A stretch of 64,000 bases of DNA from Planococcus sp. 107-1. GTDB taxonomy: Bacteria > Bacillota > Bacilli > Bacillales_A > Planococcaceae. Numbering within the stretch: position 1 is the first letter of the stretch; the number at the start of each line of letters is the position of its first letter. The position numbers and the translations under genes were made by a program. Location of the stretch: positions 2,542,001 to 2,606,000 of the forward strand of contig NZ_CP090977.1 in assembly GCF_021513255.1 (NCBI RefSeq), in the 5' to 3' direction. Under the pieces are notes generated by a model. It was given only the letters and a program-made list of their open reading frames with translations. It did not search any database and was not told where the DNA came from. Of this stretch, positions 8,396-17,063 are shown in pieces.

Positions 8396-9048
8396 TCTGT
8401 AGCCAACCTCTTTTCTAAACGGCCCAACAGGTAGCTCATCGACAGCGTCAAGATGAGGTAGATGAGCGCTGCTGTTAAGTAAGGCTCCCAAATTTTATAG
8501 TATTGCCCTTGAAACGCACGTCCCCAATACATCAATTCCGGAACGGTGATGACGGCGAGCAGGGAAGAATCTTTCAATAGCACGATGAATTCATTGCCAA
8601 GCGGCGGTACCATCCGCTTGAACGCTTGCGGCAAGATGACGTAGCGCATCGCCTGCGCATGGGTTTGTCCAAGTGAACGCGCGGCTTCCATTTGCCCCCG
8701 GTCAATTGACTGGATGCCGGCCCGGAAAATTTCTGCAATATAAGCTGCGGCGTTCAACGTCAACGCCACAATCCCGGCCACTATCGCATTGGTCTGTCCG
8801 ATGACTAGCGGAATCAACCCGAAGTGGATCAATAGAATTTGAACGAATAAAGGCGTCCCCCTGAAAAAGGTGATGTAGAGAATAAAAGGCAGCGCCAGCA
8901 ATTTGTTGCGCATGATTTTCCCCATGCCGATGAGTAACCCAAGAATGGTGCCAAGCAAGATCCCGACGAGCGAAACGCCGATGGTATATAATGCGCCTTT
9001 CAGGAAAAAAGGCATGTAGTCGATGACCAAATCCATCCGAAAATCCAT
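8392..9048 (-). CDS. polar amino acid ABC transporter permease
   Basis: A 218-residue inner-membrane permease of the HisM/GlnP type with about five hydrophobic segments. The family's coupling-helix EAA motif reads [32 protein letters not shown] single permease implies a homodimer. The gene lies 110 nt downstream of the binding-protein gene across an attenuating terminator, and overlaps the ATPase start by 4 bp. The ribosome binding site is AGAGAGGG. Confidence 0.95.
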   Translation of the reverse strand: MDFRMDLVIDYMPFFLKGALYTIGVSLVGILLGTILGLLIGMGKIMRNKLLALPFILYITFFRGTPLFVQILLIHFGLIPLVIGQTNAIVAGIVALTLNAAAYIAEIFRAGIQSIDRGQMEAARSLGQTHAQAMRYVILPQAFKRMVPPLGNEFIVLLKDSSLLAVITVPELMYWGRAFQGQYYKIWEPYLTAALIYLILTLSMSYLLGRLEKRLATE

Positions 9049-9106
9049 AAATTGCCCTCTCTTTCTTTATTCCGCTTGCGTGCAGCGGAAGAACCGGATT
9101 CTCCTG

Positions 9107-9145
9107 ACAAAAATTGCGCAACACCTAGAACCGGAGTTGCGCAAT
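9107..9145 (-). terminator. attenuating terminator between binding-protein and permease genes
   Basis: A 10-bp perfect stem (ATTGCGCAAC at 9113-9122 with 9136-9145) is followed on the minus strand by TTTTTG. Its place inside the operon fits the usual pattern in which most transcripts stop after the abundant binding protein. Confidence 0.85.
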
Positions 9146-9158
9146 TGGAGCTGTATTA

Positions 9159-9977
9159 TTATTGCTGCGCTTTTAAGGTTTCAAGATCCGGTTCGGTGCC
9201 GAACCATTCCTGGTAGATTTCCGTATAGGTGCCGTTGTCGATAATGGCTTTGATCGCTTCATCAAAATCTGCTTTCAACTCGCTGCCTTTCGGGAACAGG
9301 ATGCCGTAGAATTCATCGGCAAAATCTTCATCCGGCACAACTTTCAATTTCTGCTCCGGATTCATCTGCGTATAATATTCGACAATTGTATTATCCGCAA
9401 TAACCGCATCCGCTCCGCCTGCCAGAAGTTCTTGAATCGCCAAATTATTATCGGCAAATTTCAAAACGTCGGTGCTGTTTTCACCGGCAATCGTTTCAGC
9501 CGCTTCCTGTCCTGTCGAGCCGTTCAATACGGCGATTTTCTTGCCTTTCAAATCTTCGCCGCTCTCCACGTCACTGTCTTCTGGAACCATGATCATATTC
9601 GTCGACAAATAATAAGGGACGGAGAAATCGTATGTTTCTTTCCGTTCATCGTTGATTGTGATGGACGACACCGCAAGATCGGCCGTTTTCCCTTCAATCT
9701 CAACAAAAATCGGCTCCCAGCCGATGACTTCGATATCCGCTTCGTAGCCGGCTTCTTCAACGACCGCTTCCGCAAAATCAACGCCGAAGCCTGTGACTTC
9801 ACCGCCGTCCAGGTATTCCATCGGTGCATAAGCCCCGTCTGTTACGAGGCGCAGTTTTTCTTTCTCGCCGCCGGAATCCCCTGAACTTCCGCCCGCCGTC
9901 TCCTCTTCTCCGCAAGCAGCCAGTGCAAGCGAAAGCGTCCCCATCAAAACTAAACTGATTAACGACCTTTTCTTCAT
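9159..9977 (-). CDS. amino acid ABC transporter substrate-binding lipoprotein
   Basis: A 272-residue solute-binding protein of family 3 (SBP_bac_3). The lipoprotein signal peptide ends in the lipobox LAAC at residue 21, so the protein is anchored outside the membrane. A Gly/Ser-rich linker follows, then LRLVTDGAYAPMEYLDGGEVTGFGVDFAEAV, a typical family 3 start. Conserved SSITINDERKETYDFS and the late GSELKADFDEAI segment are present. It is the first gene of the transporter operon and is followed by an attenuating hairpin that should raise its yield. Confidence 0.95.
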   Translation of the reverse strand: MKKRSLISLVLMGTLSLALAACGEEETAGGSSGDSGGEKEKLRLVTDGAYAPMEYLDGGEVTGFGVDFAEAVVEEAGYEADIEVIGWEPIFVEIEGKTADLAVSSITINDERKETYDFSVPYYLSTNMIMVPEDSDVESGEDLKGKKIAVLNGSTGQEAAETIAGENSTDVLKFADNNLAIQELLAGGADAVIADNTIVEYYTQMNPEQKLKVVPDEDFADEFYGILFPKGSELKADFDEAIKAIIDNGTYTEIYQEWFGTEPDLETLKAQQ

Positions 9978-10215
9978 TTGTCATTTCCCCCTTTGTCTCT
10001 ATGCATTTCCTCCACGTACTGAAGACAGCACGGCAATACCATCCTTCAAGATAAATACTAAAATTATTTCAGAATCCGTTACTTAATTCCTTGAAAAACC
10101 ACCAAAACCAAAGACGAAATTACTATATTAAATGAAAATTTTTAATTATTAAAATATTATCAATGGAATCAATTTCCGTCAAGCACATCTTTTGCTTGCA
10201 ACATTTTGGGCAAGA

Positions 10216-10244
10216 GAAAAGCATGAACCCGAATCGGTCCATGC
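10216..10244 (-). terminator. intrinsic terminator after the 69-residue protein gene
   Basis: A hairpin (10221-10232 with 10234-10244, slightly imperfect near the loop) is followed by TTTTC on the minus strand, 25 nt past the stop at 10269. The bases 9978-10215 are AT-rich and hold the promoter of the transporter operon, with no feature I can define. Confidence 0.75.
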
Positions 10245-10268
10245 CTGTCAATTATTATTCTGTAGAGC

Positions 10269-10478
10269 CTATCGTTTTGTTTCATTCTTCACGAAAGTCT
10301 TTTCACCAGTCCGATGGTCTTTGATGATTTTATCTTCTGTTGGAACGTCTTCAGAGCCTTCATCCGGCGCGTTCTGGAAATTCTTATCCGTCAGCGCATC
10401 CGGATCTTTATCGCCTTGAACCATTTGCTTCGCTTTCTTCGCGAATTTATCAATTCCTGATTCTCCGTTTTCAGCCAT
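10269..10478 (-). CDS. small hydrophilic protein, 69 residues
   Basis: A short, highly charged protein I do not recognise (MAENGESGIDKFAKKAKQM...). It has no membrane segment or Cys and looks intrinsically disordered, like small stress or spore-associated proteins of Bacillales, but that is only a resemblance. The ATG at 10478 is chosen because the GGAGG ribosome binding site lies 8 nt before it; the in-frame ATG six codons upstream precedes that site. It has its own terminator and lies after the terminator of the opine-dehydrogenase gene. Confidence 0.72.
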   Translation of the reverse strand: MAENGESGIDKFAKKAKQMVQGDKDPDALTDKNFQNAPDEGSEDVPTEDKIIKDHRTGEKTFVKNETKR

Positions 10479-10527
10479 AGTGAACGCCTCCTTCAATCTT
10501 TATTTACTCCTTTCCCGTTCACTCCAT

Positions 10528-10560
10528 TTAAAAAACGCATCAGAGAAAATCTCCGATGCG
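10528..10560 (-). terminator. intrinsic terminator after the opine-dehydrogenase-like gene
   Basis: An 11-bp stem with one mismatch (CGCATC...GATGCG, 10536-10546 with 10550-10560) is followed on the minus strand by six or more T. It lies 12 nt past the stop at 10572. Confidence 0.85.
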
Positions 10561-10571
10561 CGCATTATGCC

Positions 10572-11666
10572 TTAAACCGTTTCAACTTCTTTTTGAACAA
10601 AGCTGTCGGCTAAAATCAGCTCTATATTTTCAATGCCGAGACGCGTCGGCGTCCGTCCTTGCGTCCGCATATCCCGATTGAGTGCTGCTGAAGCCATTTC
10701 AATGAGTGATGTGCAGATCGGCGTCGCAACAGACAGCTGTTTGCCGAGCGCTTCAAGCATCACAAGCCCTTCCGGAACGTCTTCTGTTATATAGCGGGAA
10801 TCGACTTTCACCGGGCCTTTTGCACGGGTCGGCATCGCTGCATACCAGAAGAAAACTTCCTTTGCATCTTCCGTATCGTCCAAGGTGTTGCGGTATTTGC
10901 AAGCTTCAACATACGAAAGCCGAGGAAAACCGAGCTTTTCCAAGACATCCATTTTTTCGCTGTCCAGCTTCTCTAAAATGTTCCAGACGCTCGGCGTGAA
11001 GACTTCATGGTACATGACATAATCGCCGTTCGTTTTTTCGATGCGTGGCATGCTCATGATGGCGCCGACCGTATGGACGATTAGATTCGGATTATGAAGT
11101 GCCGCTTCCACGACAGAAGACAAGTAAACGAACGGGAATCCGAGCGCCTCCAAATCATCTTTCACTGCCGGAAGATTCGCTGCAGGATAAACGCCAAGCG
11201 GATTTCGCACGTTGCGGAATCCAACTTTTATCAGCCCCGGCTCCAAAATGCGGCAATCGAGGAATGAACTTTCCGCCTCTACAATCGTAATCGCTTTCCC
11301 GGAATTGTATTTCAACATGTAAGCGGTCGACAAGTACCCCGGATTAATCAACACAATCTGGCCGTCAACCAAATGCTTCGACATTTTAGCGATCAGCTCT
11401 TCGTGATAATTCGTTTGAATGTAAACGATTACAATTTTAGCTCTAGACAAATCGGCTAATTCTTTTGTGACGTGCGCGATTTTAGTCGTCTTCATTTCCT
11501 CTTTCTCGTGGAGCCGCACTTCCCCGTCATGATCTAGTAAATGCTGGAAGTTTTCATTGTGCATCGAATTCGATGTCTTGATCAATGTCACTTCATGCCC
11601 CTTTAGCGATAAATCGGCTGCAACTGCACAGCCGCCATTTCCTGCTCCCAATACCGCAATTCTCAT
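10572..11666 (-). CDS. NAD/NADP octopine/nopaline (opine) dehydrogenase family protein
   Basis: A 364-residue dehydrogenase. The N-terminal Rossmann fold starts IAVLGAGNGGCAVAADLSLKGHEV. The C-terminal octopine/nopaline dehydrogenase domain shows HNPNLIVHTVGAIMSMPRIE near residue 190, whose His is the family's catalytic region. Such enzymes reductively condense an amino acid or amine with an alpha-keto acid. In staphylopine-type systems (CntM) they make metallophores, but no CntL-like aminobutanoyl transferase or metallophore transporter is beside this gene, so the substrate is unknown. The gene is monocistronic with its own terminator. Confidence 0.88.
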   Translation of the reverse strand: MRIAVLGAGNGGCAVAADLSLKGHEVTLIKTSNSMHNENFQHLLDHDGEVRLHEKEEMKTTKIAHVTKELADLSRAKIVIVYIQTNYHEELIAKMSKHLVDGQIVLINPGYLSTAYMLKYNSGKAITIVEAESSFLDCRILEPGLIKVGFRNVRNPLGVYPAANLPAVKDDLEALGFPFVYLSSVVEAALHNPNLIVHTVGAIMSMPRIEKTNGDYVMYHEVFTPSVWNILEKLDSEKMDVLEKLGFPRLSYVEACKYRNTLDDTEDAKEVFFWYAAMPTRAKGPVKVDSRYITEDVPEGLVMLEALGKQLSVATPICTSLIEMASAALNRDMRTQGRTPTRLGIENIELILADSFVQKEVETV

Positions 11667-12120
11667 CTTGCATTCCCCCTTGTTTATCTACCTATTTGAT
11701 ATTTCCATAGATGTAGATATCTGTAAATCCAGATCAATAAAATAAACCCATTCCTTCTAAAGGAATCGATTTTTCAACCGCCTGGCTATTCACGTGTTTA
11801 TTCTAGATACAAAGATTCAAATCACAGCCTAACTTTCCGTGATTTCCTAAATTTTAGTATATCACAGTAATTTTATTGTCTATTGTTTCTACACAATTGT
11901 CTGGCTCCGGTTCATGAGTAAAATCAGCATCCAGCAGTGTAGAAAGAAAGACTAATTTCAGCAGACTGGACTTAGCCCAATAAATCTTATTGCTTATACA
12001 ATTTGATCCGATTATTAAAGACTAGAAAGAAGCCAAGCAGAGAACAAAAGGATTTCCGCTTGGCTTTTCAATTGATTTGACTGTCCTTAGGTTAACCAAA
12101 TCCCTATAATATCCCCTCTC
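11667..12120. other. intergenic region with a terminator-like hairpin
   Basis: About 450 AT-rich bases hold the promoter side of the opine-dehydrogenase-like gene and the 3' side of the next minus-strand gene. A 9-bp stem (AAGCCAAGC at 12030-12038 with 12058-12066) with a 19-nt loop has a modest T-run on each strand and is probably the terminator of the gene ending at 12121. Nothing else is recognised. Confidence 0.55.
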
Positions 12121-12498
12121 TCAAAATGGCAAATCCCCAAGCCGGCTATCCTTCGCTTCCCTCTCCTGTTCAGCCAGGAATTCGCTGAAATGCTCCCACG
12201 TCGAATAACGCGGATCAGCTGCTTCATGGGATGTGAACATTTCAGCGAGGAATTTACCGAAGGCGTCCGGACGTGCTTCGTGGTCCCAGACCATTTGAAA
12301 GTTCTTGCTGTAGGTGACGCGGTTGAAATTGCCGAAAATCTGGGTGAGTGCGCTGACCAGTGAACGGATTTTTGATAGCAATGGCTTCTCCATAAAGCGG
12401 TTGTCGCTGTAAACGAGCCCATCCCGGTCCATCAAGCGCACACTGAAAGACAAGTCATAATCCTCCAATACGAGTACTAAATTGTTCTTTCCGAACAT
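12121..12498 (-). CDS. hypothetical protein, 125 residues
   Basis: A soluble protein of unknown family. It opens MFGKNNLVLVLEDYDLSFSVRLMD and ends in a charged helix (FLAEQEREAKDSRLGDLPF), with no export signal. I place the start at the ATG 12498 because GGAGGTGGGG directly precedes it; the open frame extends further upstream without a ribosome binding site. The gene lies between the frameshifted SLH gene upstream and a terminator-like hairpin downstream. Confidence 0.72.
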   Translation of the reverse strand: MFGKNNLVLVLEDYDLSFSVRLMDRDGLVYSDNRFMEKPLLSKIRSLVSALTQIFGNFNRVTYSKNFQMVWDHEARPDAFGKFLAEMFTSHEAADPRYSTWEHFSEFLAEQEREAKDSRLGDLPF

Positions 12499-12525
12499 CT
12501 CCCCACCTCCTCTACTTTCACCATA

Positions 12526-12567
12526 CAAAAGAGTCCGACTGTGCGCAAGCACACAATTCGGACTCTT
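12526..12567 (-). terminator. intrinsic terminator after SLH gene 1
   Basis: A 10-bp outer stem (AAGAGTCCGA at 12529-12538 with 12558-12567) and an inner TGTGCG/GCACA hairpin are followed by TTTTG on the minus strand. It closes the SLH-domain gene that ends at 12589. Confidence 0.88.
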
Positions 12568-12588
12568 GCTGGCAGTAACTTTAACTAT

Positions 12589-13649
12589 TTACCGCACATT
12601 CACCAATTCCATTTCCACACGCCCTTGCGCATTGACCGATTTGACGGTCGCATAGCCTTCCACCATATAGTATTTGAGTCCGCTTTGCGTCATCACTTCT
12701 GTCGCATTCGTAAACGTTTTGTATTTGGTCGTCACGGTTTTATTGACCCCGGTGATGGTGTTTTTGATCATTTCATCTCCGAGTCCCGTATCAAAGGTTT
12801 TGCCGACGCGAACCGGATAAGCGAGGGCGATGTCGTATTCGGAATACGGATAGCCATAGGCAAAGATACTATAGTTTTCAAGCTCCAAGTATTCGTAGGA
12901 ATCGCCGTCGACTTGCGCTGTCCACATAAATCCGTAGACGAGCCCGTCGCGGTTCGGCACATTCTGATAGCGGTGAACCGCTGTCGTTCCGTCAGACATT
13001 TGGTAAGTGTAGGTTTTCGTCTTGTCTTTCAAGTAGGAATCTGGAATCACCGCATCATTTTTAAATTTCGGTTCAAGTGCCCGTGCGAGAAACGCAGAAA
13101 ACTGGCCGCGTGTGACAGCTTGGCGCGGCGGAACGTATTGTCCGGGTAACCCACCGTGATATTCGCTGCGAGAATTTTGCTGATGGCTTCAGAATAGACG
13201 GCATTCGGACCGACATCCTTGAAGGAAGAATTGAACGTAAACGACAGATCAAAGACCCGCTCGACGATCAACGCCATATCCCCGCGGATAATCGGCGCGT
13301 TCGGACGAAACGTCCCATCTCCGTATCCTTTCAAATAGCCTGCCTCTGCCGCTTCTGCAATATAGCCGCTCGCATAATGGCCGCTCGGCACATCTTTAAA
13401 CGGCGTCGTCCCTTTCGTCCCGTCAAAACCTTTCAAACGGCCGATTATCACAGCCGCTTGCGCCCGTGTGACTTCCACGTCGGGCCGCACTGTACCATCG
13501 GAATAACCGCTTACGACGCCTTTCTCCATTAAATACGTCATTTCATCATAGAACGCATGCTTTTTCGGCAAATCGGGAGCCGCTGCCGCTGCTGGGAGTG
13601 CCAAAAACAAGGTCAGTAAGATGATTACAAGAGAAAAAAGCTTTTTCAT
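12589..13649 (-). pseudogene. secreted SLH-domain protein, single-base frameshift in the third SLH repeat
   Basis: An exported surface protein. A signal peptide (KKLFSLVIILLTLFLALPAAAAA) is followed by three S-layer homology repeats that bind pyruvylated secondary wall polymers: YLMEKGVVSGYSDGTVRPD, AGYLKGYGDGTFRPN and a third starting ILAANITVGYPDNTFR. At 13127-13128 one G of the plus strand appears to be missing. Restoring it converts RRAKLSH to RPRQAVTRGQFSAFLARAL and joins the C-terminal domain (VIPDSYLKDKTKTYTY..., ending at 12589). The repaired protein has about 352 residues. The C-terminal domain is beta-rich and unrecognised. It may be a true pseudogene or a sequence error. Confidence 0.88.
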
Positions 13650-13765
13650 GATGCCACTCCTTTGCTGGATCGATTGGTTGTTAATTTCATTCTACCGTTG
13701 AAAGTTATTAAAATCTATATTATTTATTAAATATTCAGATATTTTTTCATGTGTTTATTAAATAA

Positions 13766-13805
13766 AAATCCATTTGCAGAGATCTTTCACTCTGCAAATG
13801 GATTT
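13766..13805 (-). terminator. strong bidirectional hairpin after the SDR remnant
   Basis: A near-perfect 16-bp stem (AAATCCATTTGCAGAG with its complement at 13790-13805) with an 8-nt loop is followed by TTTTTATTT on the minus strand. It presumably ended the now-decayed SDR gene. Confidence 0.85.
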
Positions 13806-13851
13806 GATTATCTTTTATATTATTTTATAGAGTAGCTAAATCTTATATACT

Positions 13852-14222
13852 TTAATACCGCTTCTTAAAAGCCGCATTCCAAAGTGCCGCACTCGCACCG
13901 GCAATCAATACTGATGCAATCACCGGATGCTGTTCAGCTGTCGCATACAAACTTCTCGAGCGGACCCAGCCGGTATTCGCTCCTCTTTCATGCCTGCCCT
14001 AGCCCGCTTCGTATAAAGCGGTGTCTTCAACCGAACGGGATGGACGTTCGGATTGCTAGGTGCGGAACATCGTCAGCTCCATGAATTTATCCATGAAGCG
14101 CGGCGCGACGTTTCCAACGAATGCGCCGAACTTCGCCTGGAAGCCGACGAACATGTCGCGCTTCGGATGCGCAGCCGCAAACAAGATGGCATTCGCTACC
14201 GCTTCCGGTGCGTACAGTTTCA
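13852..14222 (-). pseudogene. C-terminal remnant of a short-chain dehydrogenase (SDR)
   Basis: The minus-strand frame reads KLYAPEAVANAILFAAAHPKR then FVGFQAKFGAFVGNVAPRFMD, the C-terminal part of SDR oxidoreductases. It continues through in-frame TAG codons at 14056-14058 and 13999-14001 to GRHERGANTGWVRSRSLY and EQHPVIASVLIAGASAALW, ending at 13854. About 120 codons are left. The Rossmann fold and YxxxK site are absent; upstream is comK, whose stop overlaps the remnant's first ATG. It is a genuine decayed gene (two stops plus truncation) and not a frameshift artefact. Confidence 0.8.
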
Positions 14223-14825
14223 TTTCTTGGCCGCCGTTTTTTTATAATCCAGCTTCGCCGTAAAAGACAAGTTCGTCATCGTCCGCTCTTCGTAATTCAC
14301 ACCGTTCACCATCTTGAACAAATGGTACGGCGTTTCCGATGCCAATTCGTCGAGTTCTTCAAGCTTTCGCCTCACAGCCATTTTGAACTGAAGCTCATAC
14401 GCCTTCCGCATCTTTTTATCAAAAATCTCTTTGCTGATGTCAATGTCAATCGTGCTGCCGTTGCTCAGCGTCACGAGTGTATGTTTATCCTGTAAATTGT
14501 CCGTCGCATGGATATGGCTCAGCGAAAACCAGATGCAGTCTTTCCGCGCCGGCGATTTGCACGGAAGCAGGATAATTTCTTTCTCATAATCCAAGATGAT
14601 CGGATACATGCTGATCTTCCCGAGAATATCGTGCGCACCTTCCATTGCTCCGCGCAGGCTCGTCCCCCGGTAGAGAAAATTCGTATCGATTAATTGATAA
14701 GGGCTTTTATCAGCCTCGAGGTAACCATCCTTCCCGCACACCAACGAATGCAAATCTCCATTATTATAATGCGGCACAATCATCAGCGTGTCGGGCGTGA
14801 TTGCGTAATTTTTATTCATTCTCAT
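14220..14825 (-). CDS. comK: competence transcription factor ComK
   Basis: A 201-residue ComK-family protein, the master activator of DNA-uptake genes in Bacillales, binding AT-rich K-boxes as a tetramer. Recognisable segments include LMIVPHYNNGDLHS at the start, IDTNFLYRGTSLRGAMEGAHDILG, the YPIILDYEKEIILLPCKSP core, CIWFSLSHIHA and TLVTLSNGSTIDIDISKEIFDKKMRKAYEL. B. subtilis ComK has 192 residues with the same order. The ATG at 14825 has a GGGGGAAA ribosome binding site; an in-frame ATG two codons later is less well placed. The gene lies downstream of an unusual two-hairpin element that includes a minus-strand terminator. Its 3' end abuts the SDR remnant. Confidence 0.85.
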   Translation of the reverse strand: MRMNKNYAITPDTLMIVPHYNNGDLHSLVCGKDGYLEADKSPYQLIDTNFLYRGTSLRGAMEGAHDILGKISMYPIILDYEKEIILLPCKSPARKDCIWFSLSHIHATDNLQDKHTLVTLSNGSTIDIDISKEIFDKKMRKAYELQFKMAVRRKLEELDELASETPYHLFKMVNGVNYEERTMTNLSFTAKLDYKKTAAKK

Positions 14826-14869
14826 CTCTAAATTTCCCCCTTTTGAATTAAACCCTTTATCAATCCAAT

Positions 14870-14970
14870 AAAAAAGGAGTATACTAACAGGTAGTTGGTA
14901 TACTCCAGCTAACAGCCTCCGGGTGATGGTCCGCTCAGACTTTCACACCCGGAGGTTTCTTTTTGTTTTT
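14870..14970. other. two-hairpin element upstream of comK, terminator-like on both strands
   Basis: Hairpin 1 pairs GGAGTATAC (14876-14884) with 14898-14906; on the minus strand it is followed by TTTTTT, a good terminator 45 nt before the comK start. Hairpin 2 pairs CCTCCGGGTG (14916-14925) with 14946-14955; on the plus strand it is followed by TTTCTTTTTG. A third possible stem, TAGTTGG (14892-14898) with CCAGCTA (14905-14911), excludes hairpin 1. Mutually exclusive stems plus a terminator resemble an attenuator in the comK leader, or overlapping small RNAs. I recognise no known riboswitch consensus. Confidence 0.6.
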
Positions 14971-15317
14971 CGGCTCTTTTTCACTTCTCACCTTCCTTCC
15001 GGAAAATGCCGGCAGGTACGGATCTAAAGCCTTTCCTCTGCCTTTCTTTTCCTATTCTTCACAATTATATAATCACATAGTACTATTGTCTAACTATTTA
15101 TTCTATTTTAACTATTTTATTTTTTTAGTTATCAAACGCCTTCAAAACCCCTTTAGAGCCAACGAAAAAGCGATAACTTTTGATTTTGTATTCGTTTCAG
15201 CATGTGTTAATTTCCCTTCTATAGACCTAAAAGAGTCTCTACGAATATTTCCGTTACCCAACTAAAACCTCTGAATAGCCAATAAAACAAATTAATTCCA
15301 TATTTTCTCTTTAAATA

Positions 15318-15347
15318 TTGATACTATCCTTCTCCATCGATTATAGT
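15318..15347 (+). promoter_or_regulatory. sigma-A-type promoter of the ica/pga operon
   Basis: TTGATA at 15318-15323 and TATAGT at 15342-15347 are spaced by 18 nt and lie 40 nt before the pgaC ATG. Apart from the hairpin element ending near 14970, the 400 bases upstream are plain AT-rich sequence; the open frame there has no ribosome binding site. Confidence 0.6.
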
Positions 15348-15373
15348 AAATAAGTTGTATACTATTTATTTAC
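15346..15373. promoter_or_regulatory. inverted repeat over the ica/pga transcription start, candidate operator
   Basis: GTAAATAA (15346-15353) and TTATTTAC (15366-15373) form an 8+8 inverted repeat with a 12-nt spacer, overlapping the -10 box and ending at the ribosome binding site. In staphylococci the ica operon is repressed by the TetR-family IcaR; a repressor site here is an inference, and no regulator gene lies beside the operon. Confidence 0.45.
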
Positions 15374-15386
15374 AGGAGGAACAGCT

Positions 15387-16647
15387 ATGTTTTTCTCAGA
15401 TCTCTTTTCTGGGCCATATGGATTCATCACGGCTTTTGTGTTTTGGTATCCTTTTTTCATGGCTCTTTTTTGGATGGCCGGATCCATTCTGTTTATCCGG
15501 ACAAAAGAATCCAAAAGCGAAACCGTAAATTTTGAAGAAATCGATTGGCCCATGGTCAGCATCTTGGTGCCTTGCTATAACGAAGAAGAAACAATCGAAG
15601 AAACGGTTAAAAATTTGACCGGCCTCTCCTATCCTAAAAAAGAAATCATCTTGATCAACGACGGTTCGACCGACCGGACAGGAGAACTTATTCAACAGTT
15701 ATCCGCTGAACATGAAAGTGTCCGCGGCATCCAACTTCACGAAAACCGCGGCAAAGCGAATGCGCTGCAAGTCGGTTTGTTCGCATCGCGTTCGGAATAC
15801 TTGATCTGCGTCGACTCGGATGCATTACTTGCAGATACCGCTCCTTATTACTTGATCCACCATTTCTTTAAAGGCGGCGAACGCCTCGGCGCAGTAACCG
15901 GCAACCCGGCGATCCGCAACCGGAACAATTTGCTGAGCCGGATGCAATTGGTCGAATACGCCTCCATCATCGGCGCCATTAAACGGACGCAGCGGCTTCT
16001 CGGAAAGGTAATGACGGTCTCCGGCGTCGTCGTCGCGTTCCGCAAAAAAGCGTTGGTCGACGTTGGCCTTTGGGACCGGGATATGATTACCGAAGACATT
16101 GCCGTCAGCTGGAAACTCCAGAAGAAATTCTGGGATGTGCGCTATGAACCGCGCGCAATTTGCTGGATGCTTGTGCCGGAAACCTTATCGGGCATCTGGA
16201 AGCAGCGCGTGCGCTGGGCGCAAGGCGAGGCAAGAAGTCATCCTTCGTCACTGGCGCATCCTCTTCAGCTGGAAACAGCGAAGAATCTGGCTGATCTACC
16301 TAGAGCAATGGACAAGCATCATTTGGGCCTTCAGCTGGCTATTCGTTACCACCATCTTGCTATTCACTGCAGAAACTTTCCAGGAAATGCTGATTTGGTT
16401 CACCATTACATCGTTCGCCCTCGTCTTCATAAGCTTGATTCAGTTATTTGTCGCGCTGTCGATCGACTCGCGTTATAACCGCGTGATGAAGTATTATTTC
16501 TGGGCCGCTTGGTACCCGGCCATTTACTGGATGGTCAACACCGCTGTGGTCATGGCTGCCGTTCCACGCGCCATCGCATCACGCATGAAAGGAGGGTATG
16601 CCGTATGGCACAGTCCGGACCGCGGCTTGAAGAAGAAAACTTCATAA
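15387..16647 (+). pseudogene. pgaC: poly-beta-1,6-N-acetylglucosamine synthase (PgaC/IcaA), single-base frameshift
   Basis: A processive family 2 glycosyltransferase that polymerises UDP-GlcNAc into PNAG at the membrane. N-terminal membrane segment, then VSILVPCYNEEETIEETV, INDGSTDRTGE, the DSDA motif (ICVDSDALL), TEDIAVSWKLQKKFWDV and the QxxRW motif KQRVRWAQG near residue 275. At about 16228 one extra base shifts the frame; deleting the A of GGCGAGGCAAG restores GGQEVILRHWRILFSW and the C-terminal membrane segments to the stop at 16647. The repaired protein has about 419 residues, normal for IcaA/PgaC. The ribosome binding site is AGGAGG. First gene of the operon; its 3' end overlaps the next start. 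Confidence 0.9.
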
Positions 16648-17063
16648 TCACCGGCAACCGATCCTGGTTTCATGTCATCGTTGACACCCTTTTCACGTTG
16701 ATTTTCTGGGCATACAGTTTACTCGTAGTCGTATTTTTCCTATCCGCTACATTCGGCTTCAATACGATTCTGACTCAAATCGTCAATGCCGCTTTTAATA
16801 CAGTCAATCAAGACATACGAGATTTAGTGCTGTTAGGCTTAGCCGTTTTTCTGATCTTCTATGCTTTACTTTTTATAAACCGGCTCTACAATAAAAAGAA
16901 ATTCGGTGTTTTGAAGAGACGCCATTATCCCGATGCCGTCACCAATATCGAACTTGCTTCACTCGGATTAATGGATGAAGACGCCATCGAGAAACTGCAA
17001 AACTCCGATTATGCTGTTTTTGAAACAAATCCGATCACTCCATTGGAAAGGAAGAAATGGTGA
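16605..17063 (+). CDS. PgaD/IcaD-like PNAG synthesis accessory membrane protein
   Basis: A 152-residue membrane protein with two hydrophobic segments (about residues 26-50 and 68-90) and a charged C-terminal tail. Position and topology fit PgaD/IcaD, the small partner that activates the PgaC/IcaA synthase. The ATG at 16605 has GGAGGG 8 nt upstream and lies inside the last 43 nt of pgaC. The stop overlaps the deacetylase start as TGATG. Sequence similarity in this family is weak, so the call rests mainly on context. Confidence 0.72.
   Translation: MAQSGPRLEEENFIITGNRSWFHVIVDTLFTLIFWAYSLLVVVFFLSATFGFNTILTQIVNAAFNTVNQDIRDLVLLGLAVFLIFYALLFINRLYNKKKFGVLKRRHYPDAVTNIELASLGLMDEDAIEKLQNSDYAVFETNPITPLERKKW

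Noticed and set aside
14876..14955. Fluoride, T-box or other known riboswitch
   Set aside because: GGGTGATGGTCCGC resembles parts of the crcB and T-box consensus, but the remaining conserved blocks (pseudoknot partner, stem I, AAACnGCC) are absent.
14963..15265. 100-codon plus-strand open frame before pgaC
   Set aside because: It starts inside a terminator T-run, has no ribosome binding site and has a biased AT-rich composition without domain pattern.
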